A stretch of 64,000 bases of DNA from Streptococcus oralis. Lineage in GTDB: Bacteria > Bacillota > Bacilli > Lactobacillales > Streptococcaceae. Positions within the stretch are counted from its first letter, which is position 1; each line of letters opens with the position of its first letter. The stretch is from contig NZ_JAHZPJ010000003.1 of the NCBI RefSeq assembly GCF_019929345.1, forward strand, positions 102,705 through 166,704. Reading direction: 5' to 3'. Shown piece by piece: positions 49,264 to 57,754 of the stretch. The translations under genes and the position numbers were made by a program. The notes below the pieces were generated by a model. It did no database searches. It was not told where the DNA came from and was given only the letters and a program-made list of their open reading frames with translations.

Positions 49264-49665
49264 ATGAAAAAACGTACTTTACTTTGGCTGGTTTTAGCCC
49301 TTGTAGTATTTGGAGGAGGAGCATGGATGGCGCAGAAAACAAATCTATTCGGAGGAATAACTCTGAGTCCACGAGCTAAGCAGTTGGCCTATCTGAAGGA
49401 GCATGAAGAAGAGATTAAGGAGTTTGTAAAATCTTTAAATCCTAAAGTCGAATCGGTTCAGATTGATTGGGATGAAACTAAGTGGGAAAAAGTTGGAAAT
49501 GGAACTCCACAAGGTGGGGGCAATGTTGTAATAGTTGGAGGAGGTTTTAATAGTATAGAGGGTTCAACTTGGCAAGTTATTTTTGAAATCGAGGATGGAC
49601 GGGTTGCTTTTGATACTATGATGCAAGGCAGTCCATTGCGAGTAGGAGGAAGGATTTTTGACTAA
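49264..49665 (+). CDS. Tandem array gene 4: membrane-anchored putative immunity protein
   Basis: 133 residues, same subtype as array gene 1 (both end in LRVGGRIFD). The anchor is followed by MAQKTNLFGG instead of QETNLFGG. The middle WDETKWEKVGNGTPQGGG matches gene 1 closely, while the distal beta region (NSIEGSTWQVIFEIEDG) differs. Stop overlaps the TTG of stub 4. Confidence 0.75.
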   Translation: MKKRTLLWLVLALVVFGGGAWMAQKTNLFGGITLSPRAKQLAYLKEHEEEIKEFVKSLNPKVESVQIDWDETKWEKVGNGTPQGGGNVVIVGGGFNSIEGSTWQVIFEIEDGRVAFDTMMQGSPLRVGGRIFD

Positions 49666-49705
49666 CAGCAATTTAAAAACCTTTGATAATTTTTATGCGA
49701 ATTGA
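49658..49705 (+). pseudogene. Toxin-start stub 4
   Basis: A 15-codon frame from TTG, MTNSNLKTFDNFYAN, cut short by a stop where the 94-base promoter segment joins. Confidence 0.78.
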
Positions 49706-49711
49706 ATATTG

Positions 49712-49805
49712 TTCATTCCCTATTGACTTCGAATATTTGTGATAAGTATTTTTTTTTACATTCATGATATAATAGGTTTAGAATCCACGTTTAAGGAGGA
49801 TAATC
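49712..49805 (+). repeat. 94-base promoter-bearing direct repeat, copy A
   Basis: This segment recurs at 50254-50347 with the same length and about six mismatches, all in its first third. It carries an extended -10 (TGATATAAT; TATAAT at 49768-49773) and ends in AAGGAGGATAATC before the ATG of array gene 5. It gives that gene its own transcription start. A T9 tract lies upstream of the -10. Confidence 0.8.
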
Positions 49806-50207
49806 ATGAAAAAACGTACTTTACTTTGGCTAATTTTAGCCCTTGTAGTATTTGGAGGAGGAGCATGGATGGCGCAGAAAACAAATCTATTTGGAGGAGC
49901 ATTTCTTAGTCCACGAGCCAAGCAGTTGGCATATCTGAAGGAGCACGAAGAGGAGATTAAGGAGTTTGTAAAATCTTTAAATCCTAAAGTCGAATCGGTT
50001 CAAATAGATTGGAAACAGACACAATGGGATAAGATAGGAAATGGTACACCTCAAGGAGGAGGCGATATTGTTCAGGTTTATGGAGGATTTAATAATATAT
50101 CAAACTCAAGCTGGAGTGTTATTATTAAGATTACAGATGGAAAAATTTTAATTAATTCTACCGGAATTGGTAGTCCGTTGCGTATTGGGGGTAAACTGCT
50201 TGACTAA
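49806..50207 (+). CDS. Tandem array gene 5: membrane-anchored putative immunity protein
   Basis: 133 residues. Anchor and helix match array gene 4 almost exactly, while the part WKQTQWDKIGNGTPQGGG matches array gene 6, so it looks like a recombinant between neighbours. C-terminus SPLRIGGKLLD. It has its own promoter repeat upstream. Stop overlaps the TTG of stub 5. Confidence 0.75.
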   Translation: MKKRTLLWLILALVVFGGGAWMAQKTNLFGGAFLSPRAKQLAYLKEHEEEIKEFVKSLNPKVESVQIDWKQTQWDKIGNGTPQGGGDIVQVYGGFNNISNSSWSVIIKITDGKILINSTGIGSPLRIGGKLLD

Positions 50208-50268
50208 TAGTAATTTAAAAAATTTTGATAATTTTTATGCGGATTTAACATCATTCATTCCCTGTTGA
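50200..50268 (+). pseudogene. Toxin-start stub 5
   Basis: A 22-codon frame from TTG begins MTNSNLKNFDNFYADL, matching the toxin start, and then runs into promoter-repeat sequence (TSFIPC) and stops. Confidence 0.78.
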
Positions 50269-50347
50269 CTTACAATACTTGCCATAAGTATTTTTTTTTA
50301 CATTCATGATATAATAGGTTTAGAATCCACGTTTAAGGAGGATAATC
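50254..50347 (+). repeat. 94-base promoter-bearing direct repeat, copy B
   Basis: Second copy of the segment at 49712. Extended -10 TGATATAAT (TATAAT at 50310-50315), the same T9 tract and the same AAGGAGG before the ATG of array gene 6. It presumably drives array gene 6 and the lipase-like gene together. Confidence 0.8.
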
Positions 50348-50749
50348 ATGAAAAAACGTACTTTACTTTGGCTGGTTTTAGCCCTTGTAATTTTTGGAGG
50401 AGGCGCATGGATGGCACAAGAAACAAATTTATTTGGAGGAATAACTCTGAGTCCGCGAGCTAAGCAGTTGGCTTATTTGAAAGAGCATGAAGAAGAAATT
50501 AAGGATTTTGTAAAATCTCAAAATGCAAAGATAGAATCGGTTCAAATTGATTGGAAACAGACACAATGGGATAAGATAGGAAATGGTACGCCTCAAGGAG
50601 GTGGAGAGATTATTGACATCTATGGAACATTCAATAACATTGAAAATTCTGGTTGGCATGTAATGATAAGTGTAGAAGATGGAAAAATTAATTTAACCTC
50701 TATGACATTAGTTAATGGTCTAGGTATTGGAGGGAAAAAATTTGAGTAA
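50348..50749 (+). CDS. Tandem array gene 6: membrane-anchored putative immunity protein
   Basis: 133 residues with the constant anchor, SPRAKQLAYLKEHEEEIKDF helix and GNGTPQGGG motif, ending in LGIGGKKFE. It is the only array member followed by an intact toxin-like gene, whose TTG start (50742) overlaps its stop by eight bases. It is therefore the best candidate for the cognate immunity protein of that toxin. The link is from gene order and coupling only. Confidence 0.78.
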   Translation: MKKRTLLWLVLALVIFGGGAWMAQETNLFGGITLSPRAKQLAYLKEHEEEIKDFVKSQNAKIESVQIDWKQTQWDKIGNGTPQGGGEIIDIYGTFNNIENSGWHVMISVEDGKINLTSMTLVNGLGIGGKKFE

Positions 50750-52463
50750 TAGCAATTTAAAAAGTTTTGATAATTTTTATGCGGATTTGGCTCAGGCGGC
50801 CTATAGGGGAAGACCCGTTCTTTTTCCTTATGAAAAATTAAGAAAAGATGAAAAAGGAGCCTTAGATTCTGGTGATTCTCTACAATTTGACTTTTCTCAA
50901 GACGCTCAATCTTACAACGAAATTACAAAAAAATTGGAAATCACCCCTGGAGGTAAAAACCTTCCTCATGATGGTAAAGTCTACTTGCAGCCGGATCCTG
51001 AGTTACATACTATAGAAGATACGATGGATCTCCAGCTTCCTAATCTTAATGGAGGATATCGTCAAGAAAAATATGTACGCAAACGCTATCAAAAAGGACT
51101 CTTAACGGATGAGAGAGCTGGTTTTAATGCCTACTACTTAACGGATACGCCTACCTTGACTAATGATACTACGAAAACCTATATGGCTATCCGCGGCAGT
51201 GATGCCATCAGTTTGGAAAATTTGAACGACTGGGTTGAGAACGATGCTCAGTTTGCGCTCAATCATATCCATACGCCGCAAGCCAAGTTAGCGACAGTAG
51301 GAATGAAAACGAAAATCGCAGAGATGCGCGAAAAAGCTCCGCAAGCTACGATGGACATTACAGGTCATTCCCTAGGAACCATTGTCTCTGCGCAAGGGGT
51401 AGCTGGCCTCACTGATGAAGAACTGGAGAAAATCGGAAAAGTAGTTCTTTTTGACGGTCCAGACACGACAAAGAGTTTAAAGAAAATGGGCCTCAGTGAT
51501 GAGAAAATCCAAAAGATTAGCGAAAAGATAGAGTATTATGTCAATCCTTTTGATATCGTGGGTATGCTTAATCGTGAGCATACCATCACTAAATTACCTG
51601 GGGACTCCGATGAATCCCTCAAGAAACCCGTCGGTAAAGTCAATGTCCTGGTCCCCTTGCATTATACCCAGATTACTGATCCGGAAAGCTCCCATGACTT
51701 TGGTGTTTTCCAATCGGATGGAAAGGGAAATTTATTGACTGCGTCTGAGGATTTTCACCCGGAATTGCTCAGGGCAGGTGAAAAGTTGGCTCGACTGATA
51801 GCGACAACGTTGGATTCTCTCAGGGCTTTAGGAGTTGATGAAAATGTAGCCTCAAATGTTTTAAATTCCATTATGAGAGGTGAGTTTAAAATAAAGGCAG
51901 CTATTGGTTATTCAGTTTACGAGAATTTTACAACTGAATATAGTAAAATCGTCGAAGAAGCTCGTCAGGAATCTATAAAGTGGGATCGAGAAGCTATTCC
52001 TCGTTATCAGGAACAACTGAGAAATGGCAATCTTACAGGAGAAAAGAGAATCTTGGTTCGAGCTCAGTTGCTTCAGACAGCAGCCCAGTTGGCAAATTTT
52101 GACATGGAAAATAAAGTAAAATCTGTGAAAACCTTACTTTCAGATGCTAAGGAAGATATTCAAAACATGATAAAAGAAACAAGACAGACAGCCTTTGACA
52201 TGGTTGGATATTTGTCAAGTTCAGAAGTTACAAATCTACTTTCTGGTTTTGATACAACAAGCTTTTGGGATGAAGGCGTAGAAAGTGACACGAAGACTGC
52301 AGCAACATACTTCCTGACACAAATCGAGCAACTAGGGGAAAGTCTGGTTAAAGCTAGTGGCTCCTTTGAGACTATAGATACAGATAGAGCTGAAGATTTT
52401 AATAATCTATTGGCAGATGTAAAACAAACATGGAGGGGAAAAAATGTTAGTCCTAACGGATGA
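50742..52463 (+). CDS. TslA-like reverse-domain T7SS lipase effector (putative)
   Basis: 573 residues from the TTG at 50742, seven bases after GGAGGG and overlapping array gene 6; a TTG five codons earlier is inside that site. The first ~340 residues form a class-3-lipase-like alpha/beta hydrolase: AIRGSD and LNDWVENDAQF, nucleophile elbow ITGHSLG (Ser210), then likely Asp271 (NPFDIVG) and His318 (SSHDFG). The last ~230 residues are almost wholly helical and charged, ending near a WRG. Lipase first and helical secretion domain last is the order described for TslA of Staphylococcus aureus, a type VII-secreted phospholipase toxin. No signal peptide is present. Family assignment is by architecture and context, not a search. 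Confidence 0.72.
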   Translation: MSNSNLKSFDNFYADLAQAAYRGRPVLFPYEKLRKDEKGALDSGDSLQFDFSQDAQSYNEITKKLEITPGGKNLPHDGKVYLQPDPELHTIEDTMDLQLPNLNGGYRQEKYVRKRYQKGLLTDERAGFNAYYLTDTPTLTNDTTKTYMAIRGSDAISLENLNDWVENDAQFALNHIHTPQAKLATVGMKTKIAEMREKAPQATMDITGHSLGTIVSAQGVAGLTDEELEKIGKVVLFDGPDTTKSLKKMGLSDEKIQKISEKIEYYVNPFDIVGMLNREHTITKLPGDSDESLKKPVGKVNVLVPLHYTQITDPESSHDFGVFQSDGKGNLLTASEDFHPELLRAGEKLARLIATTLDSLRALGVDENVASNVLNSIMRGEFKIKAAIGYSVYENFTTEYSKIVEEARQESIKWDREAIPRYQEQLRNGNLTGEKRILVRAQLLQTAAQLANFDMENKVKSVKTLLSDAKEDIQNMIKETRQTAFDMVGYLSSSEVTNLLSGFDTTSFWDEGVESDTKTAATYFLTQIEQLGESLVKASGSFETIDTDRAEDFNNLLADVKQTWRGKNVSPNG

Positions 52464-52758
52464 GGATACTTTAATTACAAGAGAGCAACTCGACAGAGGC
52501 TTCAAGGAAAGAATGAAGGAACAAGAACGCCAAGCAGTCAGGACCTTGGTAACTGCAAAAGAGTTGTCAATCCTTGCTAAAGGAGCTGAGTTGGCTAAAA
52601 AGTTGCAAGAAGCAGCCGCAGATATGCAAGACTACGCTTCTAAGACCTATGTGAACAATATTAAGGGGGGATTTGAGGGGAAAGCTGCAGATGCCGCCGA
52701 AACTTACTTGACACAGACCTTGCAAACACCTACTTTACAGAGTCCGATCAAAAGCTAG
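52444..52758 (+). CDS. Small helical partner 1 (TlaA/TlaB-like, putative)
   Basis: 104 residues, predicted all-helical, no signal peptide or membrane segment. Starts at an ATG with GGAGGGG upstream and overlaps the lipase-like gene by 20 bases. Contains YVNNIKGGFEGKAADAAETYL, in which a glycine turn separates two helices as in WXG100/LXG partner proteins. By analogy with the two small helical proteins encoded after TslA, it may bind the effector's C-terminal helices for secretion. Confidence 0.65.
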   Translation: MLVLTDEDTLITREQLDRGFKERMKEQERQAVRTLVTAKELSILAKGAELAKKLQEAAADMQDYASKTYVNNIKGGFEGKAADAAETYLTQTLQTPTLQSPIKS

Positions 52759-52771
52759 GAGAAAACTAGTC

Positions 52772-53080
52772 ATGGATAAAAAGGAACTTCAGAAATTAGA
52801 GGATGAGCACAATCGTAAATTACGAGACTTAGAGCGTTTGGAGATGGATTTGGATGATGATTTCCACAAGTTTAGCAGGGAGACGGATCATCTCCTAGAG
52901 GCGCTTTCCTATGCATGTAGAGACAGTAGTTTTGCTGAAATTCAACCTTATATCTTTGAGATAGAGAACAATTTAGACAGCTATCATCAACTGTATAAGA
53001 ATCGTATAGAGAATGTGCTGGAAGCTCGACACCAAGAGAATAAAAACTTTTATCGAAAGTTAGAAGAAAAGGATCTATAA
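52772..53080 (+). CDS. Small helical partner 2 (TlaA/TlaB-like, putative)
   Basis: 102 residues, very charged and helical, with two predicted coiled-coil helices (about 3-48 and 55-100). No export signal. Starts 13 bases after partner 1 with AGGAG ahead. Size, position and helical make-up fit a second adaptor of a type VII effector (the DUF3958-like kind), but no diagnostic motif was recognised. Confidence 0.6.
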   Translation: MDKKELQKLEDEHNRKLRDLERLEMDLDDDFHKFSRETDHLLEALSYACRDSSFAEIQPYIFEIENNLDSYHQLYKNRIENVLEARHQENKNFYRKLEEKDL

Positions 53081-53118
53081 CAAATATACCCTATAAAAGA
53101 AGGGTATATTTGTTATAG
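53075..53118 (+). terminator. Long perfect hairpin ending the effector operon
   Basis: An 18-bp perfect stem (53075-53092 with 53101-53118) with an 8-base loop begins inside the last codon and stop of partner 2. The following T tract (ATTTTTATT) is moderate. The 170 bases beyond it, up to the nusB terminator, are A/T-rich with nothing recognisable. Confidence 0.8.
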
Positions 53119-53293
53119 ATTTTTATTATAGATAAAAAAGAAGTAATTATACAATAAAAGTAGATAATTTAATTCTTCTTACTAGTTTTTAGATGTAAGT
53201 AGGACTTTTTTTTAAAAATATTTTTAGAAAAATGAATATTAAACTTGTAATATTATATCTATTACCACTTTTTTAGATAGTGGGAGGCAAAGA

Positions 53294-53326
53294 AAAAAGT
53301 GTTTGATGTCTGTCAAACACTTTTTC
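53294..53326. terminator. Terminator downstream of nusB
   Basis: A perfect stem of about 13 bp including A/T flanks (53294-53306 with 53313-53325) and a 6-base loop, just after the nusB stop on the minus strand; symmetrical A/T runs make it usable from both sides. Confidence 0.8.
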
Positions 53327-53329
53327 TAT

Positions 53330-53752
53330 TTACTGTTCTTCTGTTACAAACTGGCTGAGCAGTCCATTGATAAAGCGGGCAGACTTTTGATCTGAGAAGT
53401 CCTTTGCAAGCTCGATAGCTTCGTTAACAGCAACCAATTGAGGGGTATCAAATGAAGTGATTTCAAAGACACCCAAGCGAAGGAGGTTTCTCTCAACGAG
53501 CGTTAAGCGTTCAATGGTCCAACCTGCTTTTAAATGCTGTGTGATTTGCTTGTCTAGTTCTCCCTTTTTAGCTTGAACACCAGAAACTAGCTCTGTCAAA
53601 AAGGCTGGAAGTTGCACATCCGTATCTTCACGATCATGAGTATAGGCGAAACGACAAGCAGTTTCGACGTCTGTATCAAACTCCAGACTCATAAGGGCTT
53701 GAAAGGCGCACTTACGGAGCTCACGTCTAGATTCTAATAGTGGACTAGTCAT
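53330..53752 (-). CDS. nusB: Transcription antitermination factor NusB
   Basis: 140 residues from the start at 53752 (MTSPLLESRREL); a start six codons upstream would lengthen the overlap with the previous gene and lacks conservation. All-helical RNA-binding protein that acts with NusE at boxA of rRNA operons. RRELRKCAFQALMSLEF at the N-terminus and the C-terminal AVNEAIELAKDFSDQKSARFINGLLS are typical. Overlaps the Asp23-like gene by eight bases. Confidence 0.95.
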   Translation of the reverse strand: MTSPLLESRRELRKCAFQALMSLEFDTDVETACRFAYTHDREDTDVQLPAFLTELVSGVQAKKGELDKQITQHLKAGWTIERLTLVERNLLRLGVFEITSFDTPQLVAVNEAIELAKDFSDQKSARFINGLLSQFVTEEQ

Positions 53753-54134
53753 TGAGGAAGTCCTCGTCAAACAGATCTTTCAATTCTGGTTTTGGTGTTT
53801 TATCTGGAACGATACCTGCAACGTGGATATTGATAGCAGCGAGCTCTACATCAGCCATATTGCGGACAGCATCTTTGACAGCTTTCTGGATAGCAACAGC
53901 TACCTTAGGAACTTTTACTCCGTATTCAAGGTAGAGATAGATATCTGCTGTGAGTTCTTCGTCCACGTTTTTAAGATAAACGCCACGGCCGAGAGAAAGT
54001 TTTGAAAGGGTGTCAGATACTGATTTGTTTGAAAAAGAGTGAACACCCTCTACTTTTGCTGTAGCAATAGCAATGATTTTTTCAAGTACACGTGGGGCGA
54101 TAACGATTTCACCAAGTTGTTCTTCAATTCCCAT
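53745..54134 (-). CDS. Asp23/Gls24 family protein (YqhY-like)
   Basis: 129 residues, Asp23 family: GEIVIAPRVLEKIIAIAT, VEGVHSF, and VYLKNVDEELTADIYLYLEYG match. The gene between efp and nusB corresponds to Bacillus yqhY, which has been linked to control of acetyl-CoA carboxylase; here the acc genes lie only 6 kb away on the other strand. No membrane segment. It lies 21 bases after efp and overlaps nusB. Confidence 0.9.
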   Translation of the reverse strand: MGIEEQLGEIVIAPRVLEKIIAIATAKVEGVHSFSNKSVSDTLSKLSLGRGVYLKNVDEELTADIYLYLEYGVKVPKVAVAIQKAVKDAVRNMADVELAAINIHVAGIVPDKTPKPELKDLFDEDFLND

Positions 54135-54155
54135 AGAATGACCTCTTTCTAGAGA

Positions 54156-54716
54156 TTAGGCACGAGAAACGTAAGTTCCTTCTGCAGTGTTGATAACGAG
54201 TTTTTGTCCTGCTTCGATGAAGTCTGGAACGTTTACGACAAGTCCAGTTTCCATTGTTGCTGGCTTACCAGAACCTGTAACAGTAGCACCTTTGATAGAT
54301 GGTTGAGTTTCTGCAACTGTCAATTCAACAGTAGTAGGAACGGTTACACCGATCACTTCAGTTCCGTAGAATTGGATCTTCACTTCTGAGTTTTCAAGGA
54401 TGTAAAGCAATTCGTTTTCAACATTGACTACAGGGATTTCGTATTGGTCGTAAGTTTCTGTATTCATGAAGTAAGCAGTGTCATCCATTTTGTACAAGTA
54501 TTGAGCTGGAACAGTCTCGATGATGGCTTGTTCAAATTTTTCCTCTGGACGATAGCTTGTGTCAAATGTAGAACCAGTACGGACATCACGCAATTTCATA
54601 CGCATGATCGTGTTTCCTTTACCTGGTTTGTGGTGGCTAGCCTCCAAAACGCGAATCAATTTTCCGTCAGCTGTTTCAAAGGTCATACCAGCCTTTAATT
54701 TACTTGCTTCAATCAT
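54156..54716 (-). CDS. efp: Elongation factor P
   Basis: 186 residues. Relieves ribosome stalling at polyproline stretches. Three-domain beta-barrel protein; the N-terminal KOW-like domain includes [17 protein letters not shown], with Lys at the tip where modification occurs in other bacteria. First gene of an efp-yqhY-nusB run on the minus strand. Confidence 0.97.
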   Translation of the reverse strand: MIEASKLKAGMTFETADGKLIRVLEASHHKPGKGNTIMRMKLRDVRTGSTFDTSYRPEEKFEQAIIETVPAQYLYKMDDTAYFMNTETYDQYEIPVVNVENELLYILENSEVKIQFYGTEVIGVTVPTTVELTVAETQPSIKGATVTGSGKPATMETGLVVNVPDFIEAGQKLVINTAEGTYVSRA

Positions 54717-54811
54717 GTTTTTACCTCTTTAATAAATATTATTACTATTCATTTTACCATAAAATATTCTGGAAATAAAGCCAAAATAGTTATTGGGAGC
54801 TGGTAGAGAAG

Positions 54812-54843
54812 AAAAAAACCAACCTCAGGGCTGGTTTTTTTCT
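54812..54843 (-). terminator. Terminator of gatCAB
   Basis: On the minus strand an 8-bp stem with one G-U pair (a mismatch if read on the plus strand) ends in a run of eight T residues, just after the gatB stop. Confidence 0.8.
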
Positions 54844-54845
54844 GT

Positions 54846-56288
54846 CTAGTTTTCTTTCAACTTCGCCAATTCCTGGGCAAGCAGTTTAAGGGCAACTTGT
54901 GGGTTGGCTTGGCCTTTGGTTGCCTTCATGAGGAATCCTGTGAAAGCCTTGTCTGCGTTGCGTTTGCCTGACTTGAAGTCGGCGACAGCGGCTTCGTTAT
55001 CGGCAAAAACTTGGTGGATGATTGGAATCAAGATAGCTGGATCTGAGATTTGCACCAAGCCTGCTTTTTCCACGTATTCACGCGCACCGCCACCATTTTT
55101 AGCCAAATGCACAAAGACTTTCTTGGCAATCTTAGAAGAGATAGTGCCGTCCTCGATGATGGCAATCATTTCAACCAAGTTTTCTGGTGTTAACTCGATT
55201 TGTTCCAGTGTTTTGCCTTCGGCGTTCAAGAATTGAGCGACTTCACCTTGGAGCCAGTTTGAGACTTGCTTGGCATCGCCACCGAGGGCAACAGCTGATT
55301 CAAAGAAGTCAGAAGTGACTTTGTTTGCCGTCAACTGGCTGGCGTCGTAGTCTGACAAGCCAAGGTCGGCAACATAGCGCGCACGTCTTTCTTTTGGAAA
55401 CTCTGGTAACTCTGTACGCATCTCCTCAATCCACTCGTCTGAGATTTCAAAAAGTGGTAGGTCTGGTTCTGGGAAGTAGCGGTAGTCTGCAGCCCCTTCC
55501 TTGACACGCATGAGGATGGTTGCCTTGTTGGCTTCATCATAACGGCGTGTTTCTTGGCGAATTTGACCACCTGAACGAAGGATTTCAGCTTGACGCTGGA
55601 CTTCGTATTCAAGCCCTTTACGGACATTGGAGAAGGAGTTGAGGTTCTTCAACTCTGTCTTGATACCGAATTTCTCTTGACCATAAGGACGAAGCGAGAT
55701 GTTGGCATCCACGCGCATAGAACCTTCTTCCATCTTAACGTCAGAAATGCCAGCGTACTGGATAACTTCCTTGAGGGCTGTCAAATAAGCATAGGCTTCT
55801 TCAGGGGAACGCATGTCGGCTTCAGATACAATCTCAATCAAGGGCACCCCTTGGCGGTTGAGGTCAACATAAGAGTAGCCATCTGTACCGTGGGTGTTTT
55901 TACCAGCGTCTTCTTCTAGGTGGGCACGCTCGATACCGATTTTCTTAGTTGTACCGTCTTCTAGCTCCACTTCAATCCAGCCGTTGTAGCCGATTGGCTC
56001 ATCAAACTGAGAAATTTGGTAGGCTTTGGGATTGTCGGGATAGAAGTAGTTCTTGCGGTCAAAGTGCATCTTTTTGTGGATGTCCATGTTGAGGGCAAGA
56101 GCTGCCTTGATACCGGCATCAACAACACCTTTATTGAGAACTGGCAGTACACCTGGGAAAGACCAGTCAATGACGTTGGTATTGGCATTTTGGTCATTTC
56201 CAAAGTGGGCAGAAGTAGGTGAGAAGATTTTTGAATTGGTGTTGAGCTCTACGTGGACTTCAAGTCCAATAACTGTTTCAAAGTTCAT
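54846..56288 (-). CDS. gatB: Asp/Glu-tRNA amidotransferase subunit B
   Basis: 480 residues, full length. Kinase/tRNA-binding subunit of the GatCAB complex that converts misacylated Glu-tRNA-Gln (and Asp-tRNA-Asn) to the amides. N-terminal [14 protein letters not shown] and [12 protein letters not shown], and C-terminal YqeY-like tail. The start overlaps the gatA stop (TAATG). Confidence 0.97.
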   Translation of the reverse strand: MNFETVIGLEVHVELNTNSKIFSPTSAHFGNDQNANTNVIDWSFPGVLPVLNKGVVDAGIKAALALNMDIHKKMHFDRKNYFYPDNPKAYQISQFDEPIGYNGWIEVELEDGTTKKIGIERAHLEEDAGKNTHGTDGYSYVDLNRQGVPLIEIVSEADMRSPEEAYAYLTALKEVIQYAGISDVKMEEGSMRVDANISLRPYGQEKFGIKTELKNLNSFSNVRKGLEYEVQRQAEILRSGGQIRQETRRYDEANKATILMRVKEGAADYRYFPEPDLPLFEISDEWIEEMRTELPEFPKERRARYVADLGLSDYDASQLTANKVTSDFFESAVALGGDAKQVSNWLQGEVAQFLNAEGKTLEQIELTPENLVEMIAIIEDGTISSKIAKKVFVHLAKNGGGAREYVEKAGLVQISDPAILIPIIHQVFADNEAAVADFKSGKRNADKAFTGFLMKATKGQANPQVALKLLAQELAKLKEN

Positions 56289-57754
56289 TAGTTGTCACCT
56301 CCAAAAATCACAGGTTGTTGTTTGTGGTAGTCTGTTGTTGCTTCAAAGGCAGCAGCAGCTTGGTAAATGGTTTCCTCAGAGTACTTAGGACCGATCAATT
56401 GGAGACCGACTGGTAGTCCTTGAGCAAATCCAGCAGGAATCGAAATTCCTGGGAGACCAGCCAAGTTGACTGGGATGGTCAAAAGGTCAGCCAAGTACAT
56501 GGCAACTGGATCGTGGTTGAGCGAGTCCAAGTCATAGGCAACGCTTGGTGCAGTTGGTCCCAAAATCAAGTCATAATCCGCAAAGACTTTTTCAAAATCT
56601 TGGATGATGAGGGTACGGACCTGACCAGCCTTCTTATAGTAGGCATCGTAGTAACCTGATGAAAGGCTGAAAGTACCCAGCATGATACGGCGTTTCACTT
56701 CTTCACCGAATCCTTGGCTACGACTGTTTACATAGATTTCATCAAGATTCGTCGCATCCTCTGCGCGGTAGCCGTAACGGATACCGTCAAAACGTTGCAA
56801 GTTTGAGGATGCTTCTGATGAAGCGATAATGTAGTAAACTGCGACACCGTATTTTGAGTGGGGAAGGCTGACTTCTTCAATGATAGCACCAAGTTTTTCA
56901 AAGTGTTTGGCTGCGTTCAGAATGGTTTCTTTAACTTCTGGGTCAATTCCTTCACCGAGGTATTCCTTAGGCAAAGCGATTTTCATGCCCTTGATGTCTT
57001 GACCAATTTTTGAAGTAAAGTCGGCAATGCGGACAGGAGCAGAAGTAGAGTCTTTAGCATCTTCGCTGGCAATCGCGTTAAGCAAGAGGGCATTTTCCTT
57101 AACAGTTGGTGCGAAAGGTCCAATCTGGTCTAGCGAGCTACCAAAGGCAATGAGACCGAAACGTGAAACTGTTCCGTAGGTAGGTTTGAGACCAACGATC
57201 CCGTTGAAGGCAGCAGGTTGGCGGATGGAACCACCAGTATCAGAACCAAGTGACAAGCGGACTTGGCCTGAAGCTACAGCTGCAGCAGAACCACTTGATG
57301 AACCACCAGGAACCTTGGTCTGGTCCCAAGCATTTTTAGTCGCTCCGTAGTGGGAAGTTTCACCTGATCCCCCCATGGCAAATTCGTCCATGTTGGTTTT
57401 TCCGACAACAATCATACCCTTAGATTTTGCATTGGTGACAGCTGTCGCATCAAAGATAGGCTCGTAGTTGTAGAGCATTTTAGAGGCTGCAGTTGTGAGA
57501 ATACCGTCAGTAGAGATGTTATCCTTAACAGCCAGCGGAATTCCTGAAAGGACATTGTCCGCGTCAATTCCTGCTTCATCAATGGCCTTAGCTTGAGCAA
57601 GAGCTTGCTCCTCAGCGATGGTGACAAAAGCGTTGATAGCTGTCTCGCGAGACTTAATATCTTCAAGTGTAGCTTGGGTCAATTCAGTTGCTGAAATCTC
57701 CTTAGAGACAAGAAGATTGTGCAAGTCTTCAATAGTTTTGTTATTAAAAGTCAT
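56288..57754 (-). CDS. gatA: Asp/Glu-tRNA amidotransferase subunit A
   Basis: 488 residues. Amidase-signature glutaminase subunit with the catalytic Lys in LAVKDNI, the [14 protein letters not shown] signature and the cis-Ser/Ser pair in [11 protein letters not shown]. Overlaps gatB and gatC by single bases, a compact operon. Confidence 0.97.
   Translation of the reverse strand: MTFNNKTIEDLHNLLVSKEISATELTQATLEDIKSRETAINAFVTIAEEQALAQAKAIDEAGIDADNVLSGIPLAVKDNISTDGILTTAASKMLYNYEPIFDATAVTNAKSKGMIVVGKTNMDEFAMGGSGETSHYGATKNAWDQTKVPGGSSSGSAAAVASGQVRLSLGSDTGGSIRQPAAFNGIVGLKPTYGTVSRFGLIAFGSSLDQIGPFAPTVKENALLLNAIASEDAKDSTSAPVRIADFTSKIGQDIKGMKIALPKEYLGEGIDPEVKETILNAAKHFEKLGAIIEEVSLPHSKYGVAVYYIIASSEASSNLQRFDGIRYGYRAEDATNLDEIYVNSRSQGFGEEVKRRIMLGTFSLSSGYYDAYYKKAGQVRTLIIQDFEKVFADYDLILGPTAPSVAYDLDSLNHDPVAMYLADLLTIPVNLAGLPGISIPAGFAQGLPVGLQLIGPKYSEETIYQAAAAFEATTDYHKQQPVIFGGDN

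Noticed and set aside
48364..50659. Recurring minus-strand frames of 76 and 98 residues in the array
   Set aside because: They repeat only because the array genes repeat; they have no start signals and mirror the coding strand.
47812..50749. Reading the six array proteins as lipoproteins
   Set aside because: No cysteine follows the hydrophobic segment in any copy, so no lipobox exists; they are more likely single-pass membrane proteins.
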